Positions 16,745 through 25,048 of a stretch of 47,523 nt of DNA are shown here, in pieces. Source of the DNA: Ruminococcus sp. (GTDB taxonomy: Bacteria; Bacillota; Clostridia; Oscillospirales; Ruminococcaceae); NCBI GenBank assembly GCA_017622925.1, contig JAGAQC010000036.1, positions 1 through 47,523 on the forward strand, read 5' to 3'. Every line of letters starts with the position of its first letter. Positions within the stretch are counted from its first letter, which is position 1. The notes beneath the pieces were generated by a model, which saw nothing but the letters and a program-made list of their open reading frames with translations, did not search any database and was not told the origin of the DNA. The translations under genes and the position numbers were made by a program.

Positions 16745-18166
16745 TTAAGTTGTAGACAACGGCTTTATCTCCGTACCCTGTCTCGTTTCCTTGATCTCAT
16801 AGCCGAGAGCCGCTATCTTATCACGAAGCTCGTCGGCAAGGGCAAAGTTCTTCTCCTTACGTGCAGCCTTGCGCTGTTCCGCAAGCTCCATGACCTCGGC
16901 AGGGATTTCGGGAGCTTCCGCCGCTTCAAGAGACTTTTCAGCCGCCCCGATAAGGTCAAGTCCCAGCACCTTATCAAATTCTTTCAGCAAAGCAAGCTTT
17001 GTAGCGGCGTTGGACTGCGATTTCAGAACATCGTAAACCGCCGTCACCGCAAGAGCCGTGTTAAGGTCGTTGTCCAAAGCGGACGTAAATCCGCCCATAA
17101 GACGTTCAAACTCGGGTTTGTCTATGTCTCCGCCCTTATCGGAAAGAAGCGTAGCAATTTTTGCTATAAGCTTTCCGTAGGTCACTTTTGCGTTATCGAG
17201 GTTCTCCCAAGAGAAAACAAGATTCTTCCTGTAGTGCGATTGCAGGCAGAAAAAGCGGTATACCAACGGGTCATAGCCTTTTTCCTCCAAAAGCGAAACT
17301 GTAAGGAACTCTCCGCTCGATTTGCTCATCTTGCCGCTGTTGGTGTTCAGGTGGTGAACGTGAAACCAGTAATTGCACCACTCATGACCGAGATACGCCT
17401 CACTCTGCGCTATTTCGTTGGTGTGGTGGGGGAAAGCATTATCTATTCCGCCGCAGTGCAGGTCAAGATATTCGCCGAGGTTCTTCATGCTTATGCAGGA
17501 GCATTCGATATGCCAGCCGGGATAGCCTACTCCCCATGGAGAATCCCATTTAAGCTCCTGATCGTCAAACTTTGATTTGGTGAACCACAGCACAAAGTCC
17601 GCCTTGTTGCGCTTGTTTGAGTCCTCCTCAACGCCCTCACGAACGCCGACCGCCAAGTCCTCCTCCTTGAAATCGTTGAAAACATAGTATTTATCAAGCT
17701 TTCCCGTGTCAAAGTAAATATTGCCGCCCGCCTCGTAAGCGTACCCCTTATCCATAAGCGACGATATTACACGGATAAACTCGTCAATATAGGACGTTGC
17801 AGGAACTACGGCGTCGGGAGTTTTTATATTGAGCTTTGCGCAGTCGGCGAAAAACGCGTCCGTGTAAAACTTCGCTATCTCCATGACCGTCTTATGCTCG
17901 CGCTTCGCACCTTTCAGCATTTTGTCGTCGCCCGTATCGCCGTCGCTTGTGAGGTGTCCCACGTCCGTGATGTTCATAACTCGCTTAACGTCAAGTCCTG
18001 TAAAGCGCAGGTACTTTTCCAGCACATCCTCCATTATATAGCTTCTAAGATTGCCGATATGGGCATAGTGATACACCGTAGGTCCGCAGGTGTACATGCT
18101 GACCTTTCCTGCCTCACGGGGGATAAATTCCTCTTTTTTTCTCGATAATGAATTGTATATCTGCAT
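16745..18166 (-). CDS. cysS: Cysteinyl-tRNA synthetase
   Basis: 473 aa, the normal length. It attaches cysteine to tRNA-Cys. Class I signatures: HIGN (residues 36-39, the HIGH motif) and KMSKS (in GKMSKSSGEFL, about 270). The zinc ligands that recognise cysteine are visible as C27 (TCGPTVYHY), a cysteine in GWHIECS near 211, and the HHTNEIAQSEA segment. ATG 18166 follows AAAGGA with 9-nt spacing. It has its own promoter at 18221-18249. Confidence 0.97.
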   Translation of the reverse strand: MQIYNSLSRKKEEFIPREAGKVSMYTCGPTVYHYAHIGNLRSYIMEDVLEKYLRFTGLDVKRVMNITDVGHLTSDGDTGDDKMLKGAKREHKTVMEIAKFYTDAFFADCAKLNIKTPDAVVPATSYIDEFIRVISSLMDKGYAYEAGGNIYFDTGKLDKYYVFNDFKEEDLAVGVREGVEEDSNKRNKADFVLWFTKSKFDDQELKWDSPWGVGYPGWHIECSCISMKNLGEYLDLHCGGIDNAFPHHTNEIAQSEAYLGHEWCNYWFHVHHLNTNSGKMSKSSGEFLTVSLLEEKGYDPLVYRFFCLQSHYRKNLVFSWENLDNAKVTYGKLIAKIATLLSDKGGDIDKPEFERLMGGFTSALDNDLNTALAVTAVYDVLKSQSNAATKLALLKEFDKVLGLDLIGAAEKSLEAAEAPEIPAEVMELAEQRKAARKEKNFALADELRDKIAALGYEIKETRQGTEIKPLSTT

Positions 18167-18220
18167 CGGAAAGTTCCTTTCTCATTTGTTGAATCTGTGA
18201 ACGTTTTTTTCTATGTTATT

Positions 18221-18249
18221 ATTATATCATGGGCGCATTTCTTTGTCAA
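18221..18249 (-). promoter_or_regulatory. Promoter of cysS with extended -10
   Basis: Minus strand TTGACA (18244-18249), 17-bp spacer, TATAAT (18221-18226) preceded by TGA, giving an extended -10. The leader would be about 47 nt, too short for a T-box. Confidence 0.82.
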
Positions 18250-18325
18250 TACGGCATAGCGATGATTGTATGTGTAAATACAAATTGTATTTACATGCCT
18301 AAAAAAATTTTGCACATGAAAATAC

Positions 18326-18483
18326 CCCGATGTAGGGACACGGCGTGCCGTGTCCGCACGTATTATCATGTGCAACTGTAAAAATATGGACATATTGTTA
18401 TTTCGGCTGTACACTTCTACCTATAATTATATGTTCCTGTAACTTATTTGAACGGACACGGCACGCCGTGTCCCTACATCGGG
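18326..18483. repeat. Fold-back element with perfect 31-bp terminal inverted repeats
   Basis: Left arm 18326-18356 and right arm 18453-18483 are exact reverse complements (CCCGATGTAGGGACACGG.../...CCGTGTCCCTACATCGGG) around 96 bp of AT-rich sequence. Each arm is itself a hairpin (GGACACGGC-GT-GCCGTGTCC). Lies in the 464-bp gap 18167-18630, which otherwise holds only the cysS promoter; nothing else is recognised there. Confidence 0.85.
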
Positions 18484-18630
18484 AAGTTATAGCAAAAATA
18501 AAATTTTTTGAGTGAATTGGCTGCGGCGACACACTGTTTTGTTATTTGCCTTTTCCTGAGAATTGCGGCTACGGGGACGCATATCCCTTTCGTAAGAATA
18601 CGGTCGGCAATGCCTGCGGCGGCTCGCCGC

Positions 18631-19032
18631 TTAACCCACAGGCACAGGGGCGATTTCGGGGATAAAATTTCTTGCGACAAAATAAACTCCGAAAAATCCG
18701 AGGACTATCCACCAAACAAGGGGCTTACGGGGAAGAATTTTTATCGGTTTCCCGAAAATATCGAACAAAAGCTCGATATACAGGCAAAGAAGCAACACTC
18801 CCAAAAAAGGCAGAGAAGCGTTGTTTCTGACGGCAAGCAGGAAGTCCCCGTGGAGCAGAGCGGTCATACAGCGCGTATTACCGCAGCCGGGGCAGTACAG
18901 TCCCGTCAGAATGTTAAAGGTGCATACGCCGAGATGATGCCCTAAGAAGATCAACTGTTCGTTAAATATGTACATTAAAATAACTGCCGTGGGAGCTGCT
19001 GCTGCCACGGCAATTTTTGTTGACCTTTTCAT
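18631..19032 (-). CDS. DUF2752 membrane protein
   Basis: 133 aa with three predicted membrane segments (about 8-30, 71-92, 106-123). The signature CPGCGNTRC near residues 48-56, followed by HGDF, is diagnostic of DUF2752. Its ATG shares one base with the stop of the upstream gene (TAATG), so the two are translationally coupled. Members of this family often accompany DUF4190-like proteins. Biochemical role unknown. Confidence 0.85.
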   Translation of the reverse strand: MKRSTKIAVAAAAPTAVILMYIFNEQLIFLGHHLGVCTFNILTGLYCPGCGNTRCMTALLHGDFLLAVRNNASLPFLGVLLLCLYIELLFDIFGKPIKILPRKPLVWWIVLGFFGVYFVARNFIPEIAPVPVG

Positions 19033-19472
19033 TATCTGATAATGAAGCTTATCGCGCCCGACATCTGGTCAAGAATATCTTGCAGGGGATTGTTGCCGTT
19101 TGCCATGTTTACTATATTGATTATCGTAGTAACAACTCCGATCACAAAGCCGACAGCTCCGCAAATAATGCCTGCAAGAGCCATTGATGCTCCCTCACGC
19201 TGCTGCTTCTTGCTGATGATACCGAGAACTACTGCAATAATTCCGCAGATGATTCCCACGTAAGTACAGCAGCATGCGCCAACGACAGCCACGATACCGA
19301 GTACCATAGCTGCTACGGACATACCCTTGCCGCCCTGCGGCTGCTGACCGCCCATGGGGTCGTACTGCTGATAGGGCTGCTGATTAAAGCTCTGATTATT
19401 CTGAGCGTCGTTCACAGGCTCGGCAGGAACGTTCTGAAAGTCCTGATTATTTGTGTTGTTGAAATCGTCCAT
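19032..19472 (-). CDS. DUF4190-like membrane protein with Gln/Asn-rich N-terminus
   Basis: 146 aa. The cytoplasmic N-terminus (1-50) is rich in Asn, Gln and Pro. Two membrane helices follow (about 54-87 and 98-124) with the pattern KGMSVAAMVLGIVAVV and GASMALAGIICGAVG, typical of DUF4190, separated by KKQQRE. Start ATG 19472 has GGAGG with 8-nt spacing; the longer in-frame reading includes that site and is rejected. First gene of a two-gene operon with DUF2752. Confidence 0.8.
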   Translation of the reverse strand: MDDFNNTNNQDFQNVPAEPVNDAQNNQSFNQQPYQQYDPMGGQQPQGGKGMSVAAMVLGIVAVVGACCCTYVGIICGIIAVVLGIISKKQQREGASMALAGIICGAVGFVIGVVTTIINIVNMANGNNPLQDILDQMSGAISFIIR

Positions 19473-19538
19473 TTGTTGAATCCTCCACATATTTTTTGCA
19501 TAAAACCAATTATATACTTATTTTATGACGTTATTACC

Positions 19539-19567
19539 ATTTTATCACACTTTTTTCACAATGTCAA
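19539..19567 (-). promoter_or_regulatory. Promoter of the DUF4190-DUF2752 operon
   Basis: Minus strand TTGACA (19562-19567), 17-bp spacer, TGA-TAAAAT (19539-19544), an extended -10. It is about 65 bp upstream of the ATG at 19472. Confidence 0.72.
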
Positions 19568-19587
19568 CAGGAAATATAAATTTCTTT

Positions 19588-19614
19588 AAAATCCGCTAAA
19601 TCAGAGGGGATTTT
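19588..19614 (-). terminator. Possible weak terminator after the cohesin-like lipoprotein gene
   Basis: AAAATCC and GGATTTT pair over 7 bp around a 13-nt loop, 38 bp after the stop. The T run is only four bases and part of the stem, so this is tentative. Confidence 0.3.
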
Positions 19615-19651
19615 GCCGCGCTTATTTATCGTACCTGTTCAATAATATCGC

Positions 19652-20317
19652 CTATTTTACCGTGATCTTTCCGCCCTTCCAGTTTTCAAAGACGTATTTT
19701 TCCATAGCCTTATCCTTTGCCACGTTTTCAAACAGATCGCCGTCAAGGTAGAAGAAGTTCACGGGGTACTCCGTTCCGCTTTTCGCATCTTCGGGTATTT
19801 TCAGGAAAAACGTCACAACGTCGCCGTCAAGACCGTGATCCTTTTCAAACATTTCAGCAAAGAATATGCTTCCCAAATTATTCGATGTAAGCTCCTCGGG
19901 CAGATTCTCCTGCCATTCCATCGCAACTGAGCCGTTATTGTATTCAGAAGCTTCGCCGAGCTCCCTCTCGACCATGCGTTCCTCAGCGTCTGCCATTTCG
20001 GGTTTGAGAACGTTGGGGTACGTTATATGAAAGCCGCACATGTTCCACTTTGCCTCGGCGTTTTCTACTGCGACCGTGACCTCCGCAACCTCTCCGGGAG
20101 CGGCGGTGGTGTCCTTGATAAAAAGTCTCGGACCGTCCTCAGCCGCCTTTATTTCCTCCGTGGGCGCGGCTGTGGGAGCCTCTGTAGTATTATTGCTGTA
20201 GGTAATTATACTGTTTTCGCCGCTGCTTGAACTATTATTCTTCTTATCGCCGCACGCCGCCATTGACATTAACGCCGCCAAAGCTGCGGCTGCGGCAATA
20301 ATTCTGACTGTTTTCAT
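19652..20317 (-). CDS. Lipoprotein with a cohesin-like domain
   Basis: 221 aa. Signal peptide with lipobox MAAC (Cys about residue 22), then a Ser/Asn/Thr/Pro linker (25-65). Residues about 70-221 match the cohesin pattern: PRLFIKDTTAAPGEVAEVTV, then CGFHITYPNVLKPEM (compare the usual GFQ..L.YDP..L), a middle strand GSVAMEWQE, GDVVTFFLKIPEDAKSGTEY and the final strand GGKITVK. It should be lipid-anchored outside the membrane and could hold dockerin proteins, four of which are encoded at 30673-39334. The ATG 20317 follows GGGGA, which is inside the end of clpE; the genes are 4 nt apart. Cohesin assignment is by pattern only. Confidence 0.68.
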   Translation of the reverse strand: MKTVRIIAAAAALAALMSMAACGDKKNNSSSSGENSIITYSNNTTEAPTAAPTEEIKAAEDGPRLFIKDTTAAPGEVAEVTVAVENAEAKWNMCGFHITYPNVLKPEMADAEERMVERELGEASEYNNGSVAMEWQENLPEELTSNNLGSIFFAEMFEKDHGLDGDVVTFFLKIPEDAKSGTEYPVNFFYLDGDLFENVAKDKAMEKYVFENWKGGKITVK

Positions 20318-20321
20318 TTTT

Positions 20322-22634
20322 TCAGTTCCCCTTTCTCTGTCCAACGGCGTCTATTTTGCCGTCCTTTTCACATATGAGTATTTCGTCTATTTCCGATGCG
20401 CTGCCGATTATTATATCCGCTATCTTATCTTCTATCTCCTGACGGATAACACGGCGAATATCTCTTGCGCCATAAGGCTTTCCGTAAGCCTCCTCGGCAA
20501 TAAGTTTAAGAACCTCGTCATCGTATCTGAGAGAGATGTTCTTTTCGCTCAGCGGCTCTTTCATCTCGTCAAGCATAAGCGCGGCAATATCCGCAAAGTC
20601 CGCCTTTGTAAGCTGCTTGAACACTACCACCTCGTCGATACGGCTGATAAACTCGGGACGCAGGAACTCCCTGAGTCCTTTCATAGCCTTATCCTTGGAA
20701 ATCTCGTTCTCGGTGCGGTTGAAGCCTACGCCGATGCTCTTATCGGTAGAGCCTGCGTTTGAAGTCATACAGATTATAGTGTTCTCAAAGTTGACCGTTC
20801 TTCCGTGAGCGTCGTCTATTTTGCCCTCGTCAAGTATCTGCATGAGAATATTCATAACATCGGGGTGCGCCTTTTCTATCTCGTCAAAGAGAATTACCGA
20901 ATACGGCTTGCGGCGAACCTTTTCCGTAAGCTGACCGGCTTCGTCATAGCCGACATATCCGGGAGGCGAGCCTATCATTCTCGCAACGGAATGCTTTTCC
21001 ATGTATTCCGTCATATCAAGGCGGATAAGCGGTTCAGTGGAATCAAAAAGCTCCTCGGAAATAGCCTTGACAAGCTCCGTCTTGCCCACGCCCGTAGGTC
21101 CTACAAATATAAATGACGCAGGTCTGCGGCGTTTACTGAGCTGAACTCTTGTACGCTTTATAGCCTTTGTAAGCACGGAAACAGCTTCGTCCTGACCGAG
21201 AACACGCTTTTTCAGAGCGTCCTCCAGACGAGCGATCTTCAAAAACTCTGTCTCGGCTATCTTGCTCGCAGGAATACCCGTCCAAAGCTCCACCACCTTT
21301 GTGACGTCACCCTCCGTGACCTGAATGTTGTTCACCTTTTCGCGCAGCTCCTGTTCATGAGCGTTTGCCTGCACAAGTCGGCTTCTCATTTCGGCGATAG
21401 CCTCGTAATCGGGTTCGGGATCTTCCGACATGTTCTTTACCATATCGTCCAGAACCTTGACTTCTTTCAGCACCTTTGAATGCTCCGCCAGTTCGGGCGA
21501 ACGTATGCTTGCATAGGCGCAGCTCTCGTCCATAAGGTCGATAGCCTTATCGGGCAGGAAACGGTCGGTAATATATCTTTCCGAAAGAACTGCGCACACA
21601 CGGATAAGATAATCCGAAATATGCACCTTATGGTAATCCTCGTAATACTTCTTTATGCCGAGAAGTACGCTTACCGTGTCCTCTATGGTCGGCTCGGCAA
21701 CGGTAACAGGCTGAAAACGTCTTTCAAGGGCGGAATCCTTTTCGATATACTTTCGGTATTCGCCGAACGTAGTCGCGCCTATCACCTGCACCTCGCCCCG
21801 TGAAAGAGCAGGCTTGAGGATATTAGCCGCATTCATCGAGCCTTCCGAATCGCCTGCGCCCACAAGGTTATGCACCTCGTCAATAAAGAGGATAATGTTT
21901 CCCTCACGCTTGACCTCGTCTACCAGACCCTTTACACGACTTTCAAACTGTCCTCTGAACTGAGTTCCTGCCACAAGAGCGGTAAGGTCGAGGAGGTACA
22001 CTTTCTTATCGGCAAGGTTGAACGGAACGTCGCCCGAATCAATACGCTGAGCTATTCCCTCGGCAATAGCGGTCTTGCCCACGCCCGGTTCGCCGATAAG
22101 ACAAGGATTGTTCTTTGTACGGCGTGAAAGTATCTGAACTACTCTCGCTATCTCCTTATCTCTGCCGATGATATTGTCAAGCTCGCCGTCAGCCGCCTTT
22201 TTGGAAAGGTTGGTGCAATAGCTGTTAAGGAAACGAAGTTCCTTTTTCTTTTTATCCTTTTTTTCCTTGTCCTTTTCACGCGTTCTGCCGAAAAATCCCT
22301 TGCCGGCAGGCTCGCTGTTCTTTTCCTCCTTGACGGCTTCGGGTTCTTTAAACTCCTTGTTTGCTCCGCCAAACATGTTCGACAGAAATTCGGGCATAAG
22401 TCCCGAACCGCCCATCTCGAACGAGTCGCCGTCCAGCATATCCATCATCTGCTCGGAGAGGTGATCTATCTCCTCGTCGGAAATGCCCAAACGCTCCATG
22501 TATTCCGCTACCTGCGGCACGTTTTTCTCTCTTGCACAGTTCAGGCAGAGACCCTCGTTTTTCTTTTCGTTTCCCTTAATCGAGGTAATAAATACGACCG
22601 CCGGACGTTTTTTGCAGTTACTGCACATTATCAT
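20322..22634 (-). CDS. clpE: ClpE-type AAA+ unfoldase with N-terminal zinc finger
   Basis: 770 aa. The N-terminal zinc module is CX2C-X22-CX2C (C4, C7, C30, C33), the hallmark of ClpE. A charged linker (about 90-135) precedes two ATPase modules: Walker A GEPGVGKTA near 182 with Walker B ILFIDEVH, and Walker A GPTGVGKTE near 511 with VILFDEIEKAHPDV. A short middle region with a UVR-like helix lies around 410-440. VGF in SIGVGFNR is the loop that engages ClpP. It unfolds protein substrates for ClpP in the cytosol. No CtsR operator tandem repeat (AGGTCAAA) was seen upstream. It is followed directly by the cohesin-like lipoprotein gene. Confidence 0.9.
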   Translation of the reverse strand: MIMCSNCKKRPAVVFITSIKGNEKKNEGLCLNCAREKNVPQVAEYMERLGISDEEIDHLSEQMMDMLDGDSFEMGGSGLMPEFLSNMFGGANKEFKEPEAVKEEKNSEPAGKGFFGRTREKDKEKKDKKKKELRFLNSYCTNLSKKAADGELDNIIGRDKEIARVVQILSRRTKNNPCLIGEPGVGKTAIAEGIAQRIDSGDVPFNLADKKVYLLDLTALVAGTQFRGQFESRVKGLVDEVKREGNIILFIDEVHNLVGAGDSEGSMNAANILKPALSRGEVQVIGATTFGEYRKYIEKDSALERRFQPVTVAEPTIEDTVSVLLGIKKYYEDYHKVHISDYLIRVCAVLSERYITDRFLPDKAIDLMDESCAYASIRSPELAEHSKVLKEVKVLDDMVKNMSEDPEPDYEAIAEMRSRLVQANAHEQELREKVNNIQVTEGDVTKVVELWTGIPASKIAETEFLKIARLEDALKKRVLGQDEAVSVLTKAIKRTRVQLSKRRRPASFIFVGPTGVGKTELVKAISEELFDSTEPLIRLDMTEYMEKHSVARMIGSPPGYVGYDEAGQLTEKVRRKPYSVILFDEIEKAHPDVMNILMQILDEGKIDDAHGRTVNFENTIICMTSNAGSTDKSIGVGFNRTENEISKDKAMKGLREFLRPEFISRIDEVVVFKQLTKADFADIAALMLDEMKEPLSEKNISLRYDDEVLKLIAEEAYGKPYGARDIRRVIRQEIEDKIADIIIGSASEIDEILICEKDGKIDAVGQRKGN

Positions 22635-22712
22635 TTAAAATTTTCCTCCAAAACAGTAATATATTTATCGTTATATCTATAAATGAGCATTGTACGACAA
22701 CTTGCACAATAA

Positions 22713-22848
22713 AGCCGTTAGCTATTAGCTGTTAGCCGTTAGCTAAGGTGTTCGCTTCGCTCACATTATTTAAAAATAGCGTATATCTTCTTTAAATCTC
22801 TCCGCCGTAAGGCGGACACCATAAGCTAATGGCTAAAGGCTAACGGCT
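22713..22848. repeat. 136-bp fold-back element with TTAGC micro-repeats
   Basis: AGCCGTTAGC at 22713 pairs with GCTAACGGCT ending at 22848, and pairing continues inward to GGTGT.CGC/GCG.ACACC. The left arm is longer by one extra TTAGC-type unit. It fills much of the 258-bp gap 22635-22892 between clpE and the CvpA-like gene. No gene is visible in that gap. Confidence 0.7.
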
Positions 22849-22892
22849 ATCAGTTTTTGTGATTTGTGCCAAATTTGCTCATTATATCGCCT

Positions 22893-23795
22893 TTACAGAT
22901 TCATAGCAAACTCGTAAAAATATTTGAACACATACGATTTTTCAACAGCCTCGTTGTTGAAGAAAAGCATCTCGTCGCTTCCCATAACAGCCCACAAACG
23001 GACTACCACGGCTATTGCAAGTATGACAGTACCTGCCACAACGATGCCTGCAATTCCTCCGATCATATTTGAGGAAACGCTTGTCGGAGATGTCTCGCGT
23101 CCTCCGAGGAATGCGTTCGCGCTGAACACTATAAGCGCGCCCAAAACTATAAACACTGTCAGATACGCGATAAGCGATATAAGCGTTTCGTATGCCGCCG
23201 ATGTATAATGTTCCGCAATATACCCTGCCGCAGGACGCATGTTCTCCTGATCTCTCAAAAGAGGGATAAGCTCCTGCATTCCGCTGCTGTCGCTGCGTAT
23301 AGTCTCGGCAGCCGTTTCAGCCGCAAATTTATTAAGGGCTTCCTCCGCAATATCGCCTATAACAACTGCATAGCCCTCATGTATCTTTTCAAGAAGAATT
23401 TCGTCATTCTCCTCGACCTTTCGCGCGTTGATATTGTTGACGTATTTTGCGATCGCTTCATCGTATTGTACGTCCGAGTCCAAAATATTCTCCAGCTTGC
23501 TTTTATCGACTTTTATGGTGTATCCCATGCTTTCAAGATACGCTGAATACCTGTCGGTAAAGGTACTGCTGTCAATACATTTTTCAAGCTTTTTGGCATT
23601 GCCGTTTTTTATTGCGCTGCCGCCGATACTGTCCGCGACTGCTCCGCTTATGCCGAACGCCGCCGCAGCCGCTATGACCAAGCCGAGCGCAGCTACAAGC
23701 CCTTTCATAAAGCCTTTTCTTCCGCTCAGGAAAATGCACACCAACAGTACAGCTCCCACCATAACGTCATAAAACCACCAGAATTGTGTTCCCAT
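22893..23795 (-). CDS. CvpA-family membrane protein
   Basis: 300 aa. The N-terminus FYDVMVGAVLLVCIFLSGRKG and the following helix KGLVAALGLVIAAAAAFGIS match the CvpA (colicin V production) family. A long charged central segment (about 65-190) and two more hydrophobic segments (about 204-225, 247-268) follow. It is longer than E. coli CvpA (about 160 aa), as is common in Firmicutes. ATG 23795 follows AAAGGAGG with 6-nt spacing. Role in the envelope uncertain. Same strand as DUF5711, 71 bp downstream of it. Confidence 0.78.
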   Translation of the reverse strand: MGTQFWWFYDVMVGAVLLVCIFLSGRKGFMKGLVAALGLVIAAAAAFGISGAVADSIGGSAIKNGNAKKLEKCIDSSTFTDRYSAYLESMGYTIKVDKSKLENILDSDVQYDEAIAKYVNNINARKVEENDEILLEKIHEGYAVVIGDIAEEALNKFAAETAAETIRSDSSGMQELIPLLRDQENMRPAAGYIAEHYTSAAYETLISLIAYLTVFIVLGALIVFSANAFLGGRETSPTSVSSNMIGGIAGIVVAGTVILAIAVVVRLWAVMGSDEMLFFNNEAVEKSYVFKYFYEFAMNL

Positions 23796-23825
23796 TACAT
23801 GCCTCCTTTATGGCGACCTCTAAAA

Positions 23826-23855
23826 ACCTCTTTTGACAAAAATCAAACAGGTTTT
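23826..23855. other. Short imperfect inverted repeat between the DUF5711 and CvpA-like genes
   Basis: AAACCTC..TTTG and CAAAC.AGGTTTT pair around a short loop. It could be a weak transcription stop or a mRNA hairpin; no long T run follows. Confidence 0.35.
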
Positions 23856-23866
23856 AAAGATCGACT

Positions 23867-25033
23867 TTAACTTTCATAATTTATTCGGTCTATCTTGTCG
23901 AAGCTTTTCAGAAATACGTATCCGCCGCATCTGACAAAGCCCGTATAAGAATCGTTTACCTGCGCCGTCGATCTGAGACTGCCCTCAAAATCATAGGCAA
24001 GGACGGAATTTTTCGTCATTACATATGCAAGACCTCCGCTTACAGTCACATCTATAAGCGGACTGTCGAAACTCAGCTCCAAAGGTTCTTTCCCTATGCC
24101 GTCGAAAAGCGTCATAACGTATTTTCGCGTATCATCGCTGTTGATTATAACGGCTGTTCTGCCGTTTTCGCACGAACCTCCTGCAAATTCGCCGTCATAG
24201 CGGTAAAGCGAGCTTATCTGACCGCTTCCGTCAACGTATCCGCAGGCGTCTATGCCGATGACCGCCGCTCCGTTCCCGAAGCCGCAGACCTCCACGCCGA
24301 GGGTATCAAGTCCCGGCGAAGTCCATTTTTCGCTGCTTTCCGTAAACGTAGTCTCCTGAACGGACGTTACAAGAGAACCGTTCTCCGCATATATGTAGCT
24401 GATAACGCAGCCCTTGCTGTCCTTGGTGAAGCTTATGTCGTTCACACGCTCAACGCATTTTCTTTCATAGATAAACTTTCCGTCACGGTCGTAAACGTTT
24501 ATCTCGCAGTCATAATCCGCCGAAGTCGTCACGACCGCCGTGTATCCGTCGGGACTCAGGCGGACGAACATGATATTCTCCTCCGACTCCTTTGAGTAGA
24601 GAACACCGTTTCTGTCCTCTACGCTGAAACGGCTGCCGCCGCTTTCGTAGATAAGCGCCCTGCCGTTGACGGCATTCATCACTGCATTAGTATATGCGTG
24701 CTGACGGCGTTTGATAAGTCCGCCCTCATCGCTGTAGATGTAAACGCTCGAATCGCTGAGGACGAAAAGCATGTTATCCGAGCATTCAAGCTGATAGGCT
24801 TCTCCGCCGCTTACCTCGATAGGGAAGTTCCCCTGCGCAAGACGTCCGTCGTTTACTATGGTGGTGTACTGCTTTCCTATGCCCCGCAGCTTCGGCAGCC
24901 ACAGCTCCTGCGTTATGAATATTACCGCCCCTATCACCAGTATGATAAGAAATACTGCAAATCTGACAAGGCGTTTCTTTCGTTTTTCTTTATTCTGTTT
25001 TTCTATAGCGTCATTCTCATCATACATTGACAT
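23867..25033 (-). CDS. DUF5711 single-pass membrane protein with beta-propeller-like exterior
   Basis: 388 aa. A charged cytoplasmic N-terminus (1-22) precedes one membrane helix (about 23-43), then an extracytoplasmic domain (50-388) of repeated beta strands with propeller-like units (MLFVLSDSSVYIYSDEG, FVRLSPDGYTAVVTT, YVMTKNSVLAYDFEG). This architecture fits the DUF5711 family. ATG 25033 has GGAGG with 9-nt spacing. It lies 15 nt after truA and 71 nt before the CvpA-like gene, so the three may be co-transcribed. Function unknown. Confidence 0.7.
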   Translation of the reverse strand: MSMYDENDAIEKQNKEKRKKRLVRFAVFLIILVIGAVIFITQELWLPKLRGIGKQYTTIVNDGRLAQGNFPIEVSGGEAYQLECSDNMLFVLSDSSVYIYSDEGGLIKRRQHAYTNAVMNAVNGRALIYESGGSRFSVEDRNGVLYSKESEENIMFVRLSPDGYTAVVTTSADYDCEINVYDRDGKFIYERKCVERVNDISFTKDSKGCVISYIYAENGSLVTSVQETTFTESSEKWTSPGLDTLGVEVCGFGNGAAVIGIDACGYVDGSGQISSLYRYDGEFAGGSCENGRTAVIINSDDTRKYVMTLFDGIGKEPLELSFDSPLIDVTVSGGLAYVMTKNSVLAYDFEGSLRSTAQVNDSYTGFVRCGGYVFLKSFDKIDRINYES

Positions 25034-25048
25034 GAAAAAAATCCTCCG

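Noticed and set aside
18474-18680. 68-codon minus-strand reading frame after DUF2752
   Set aside because: It overlaps the 3' end of DUF2752 and runs into the fold-back arm; no start signal and no family pattern.
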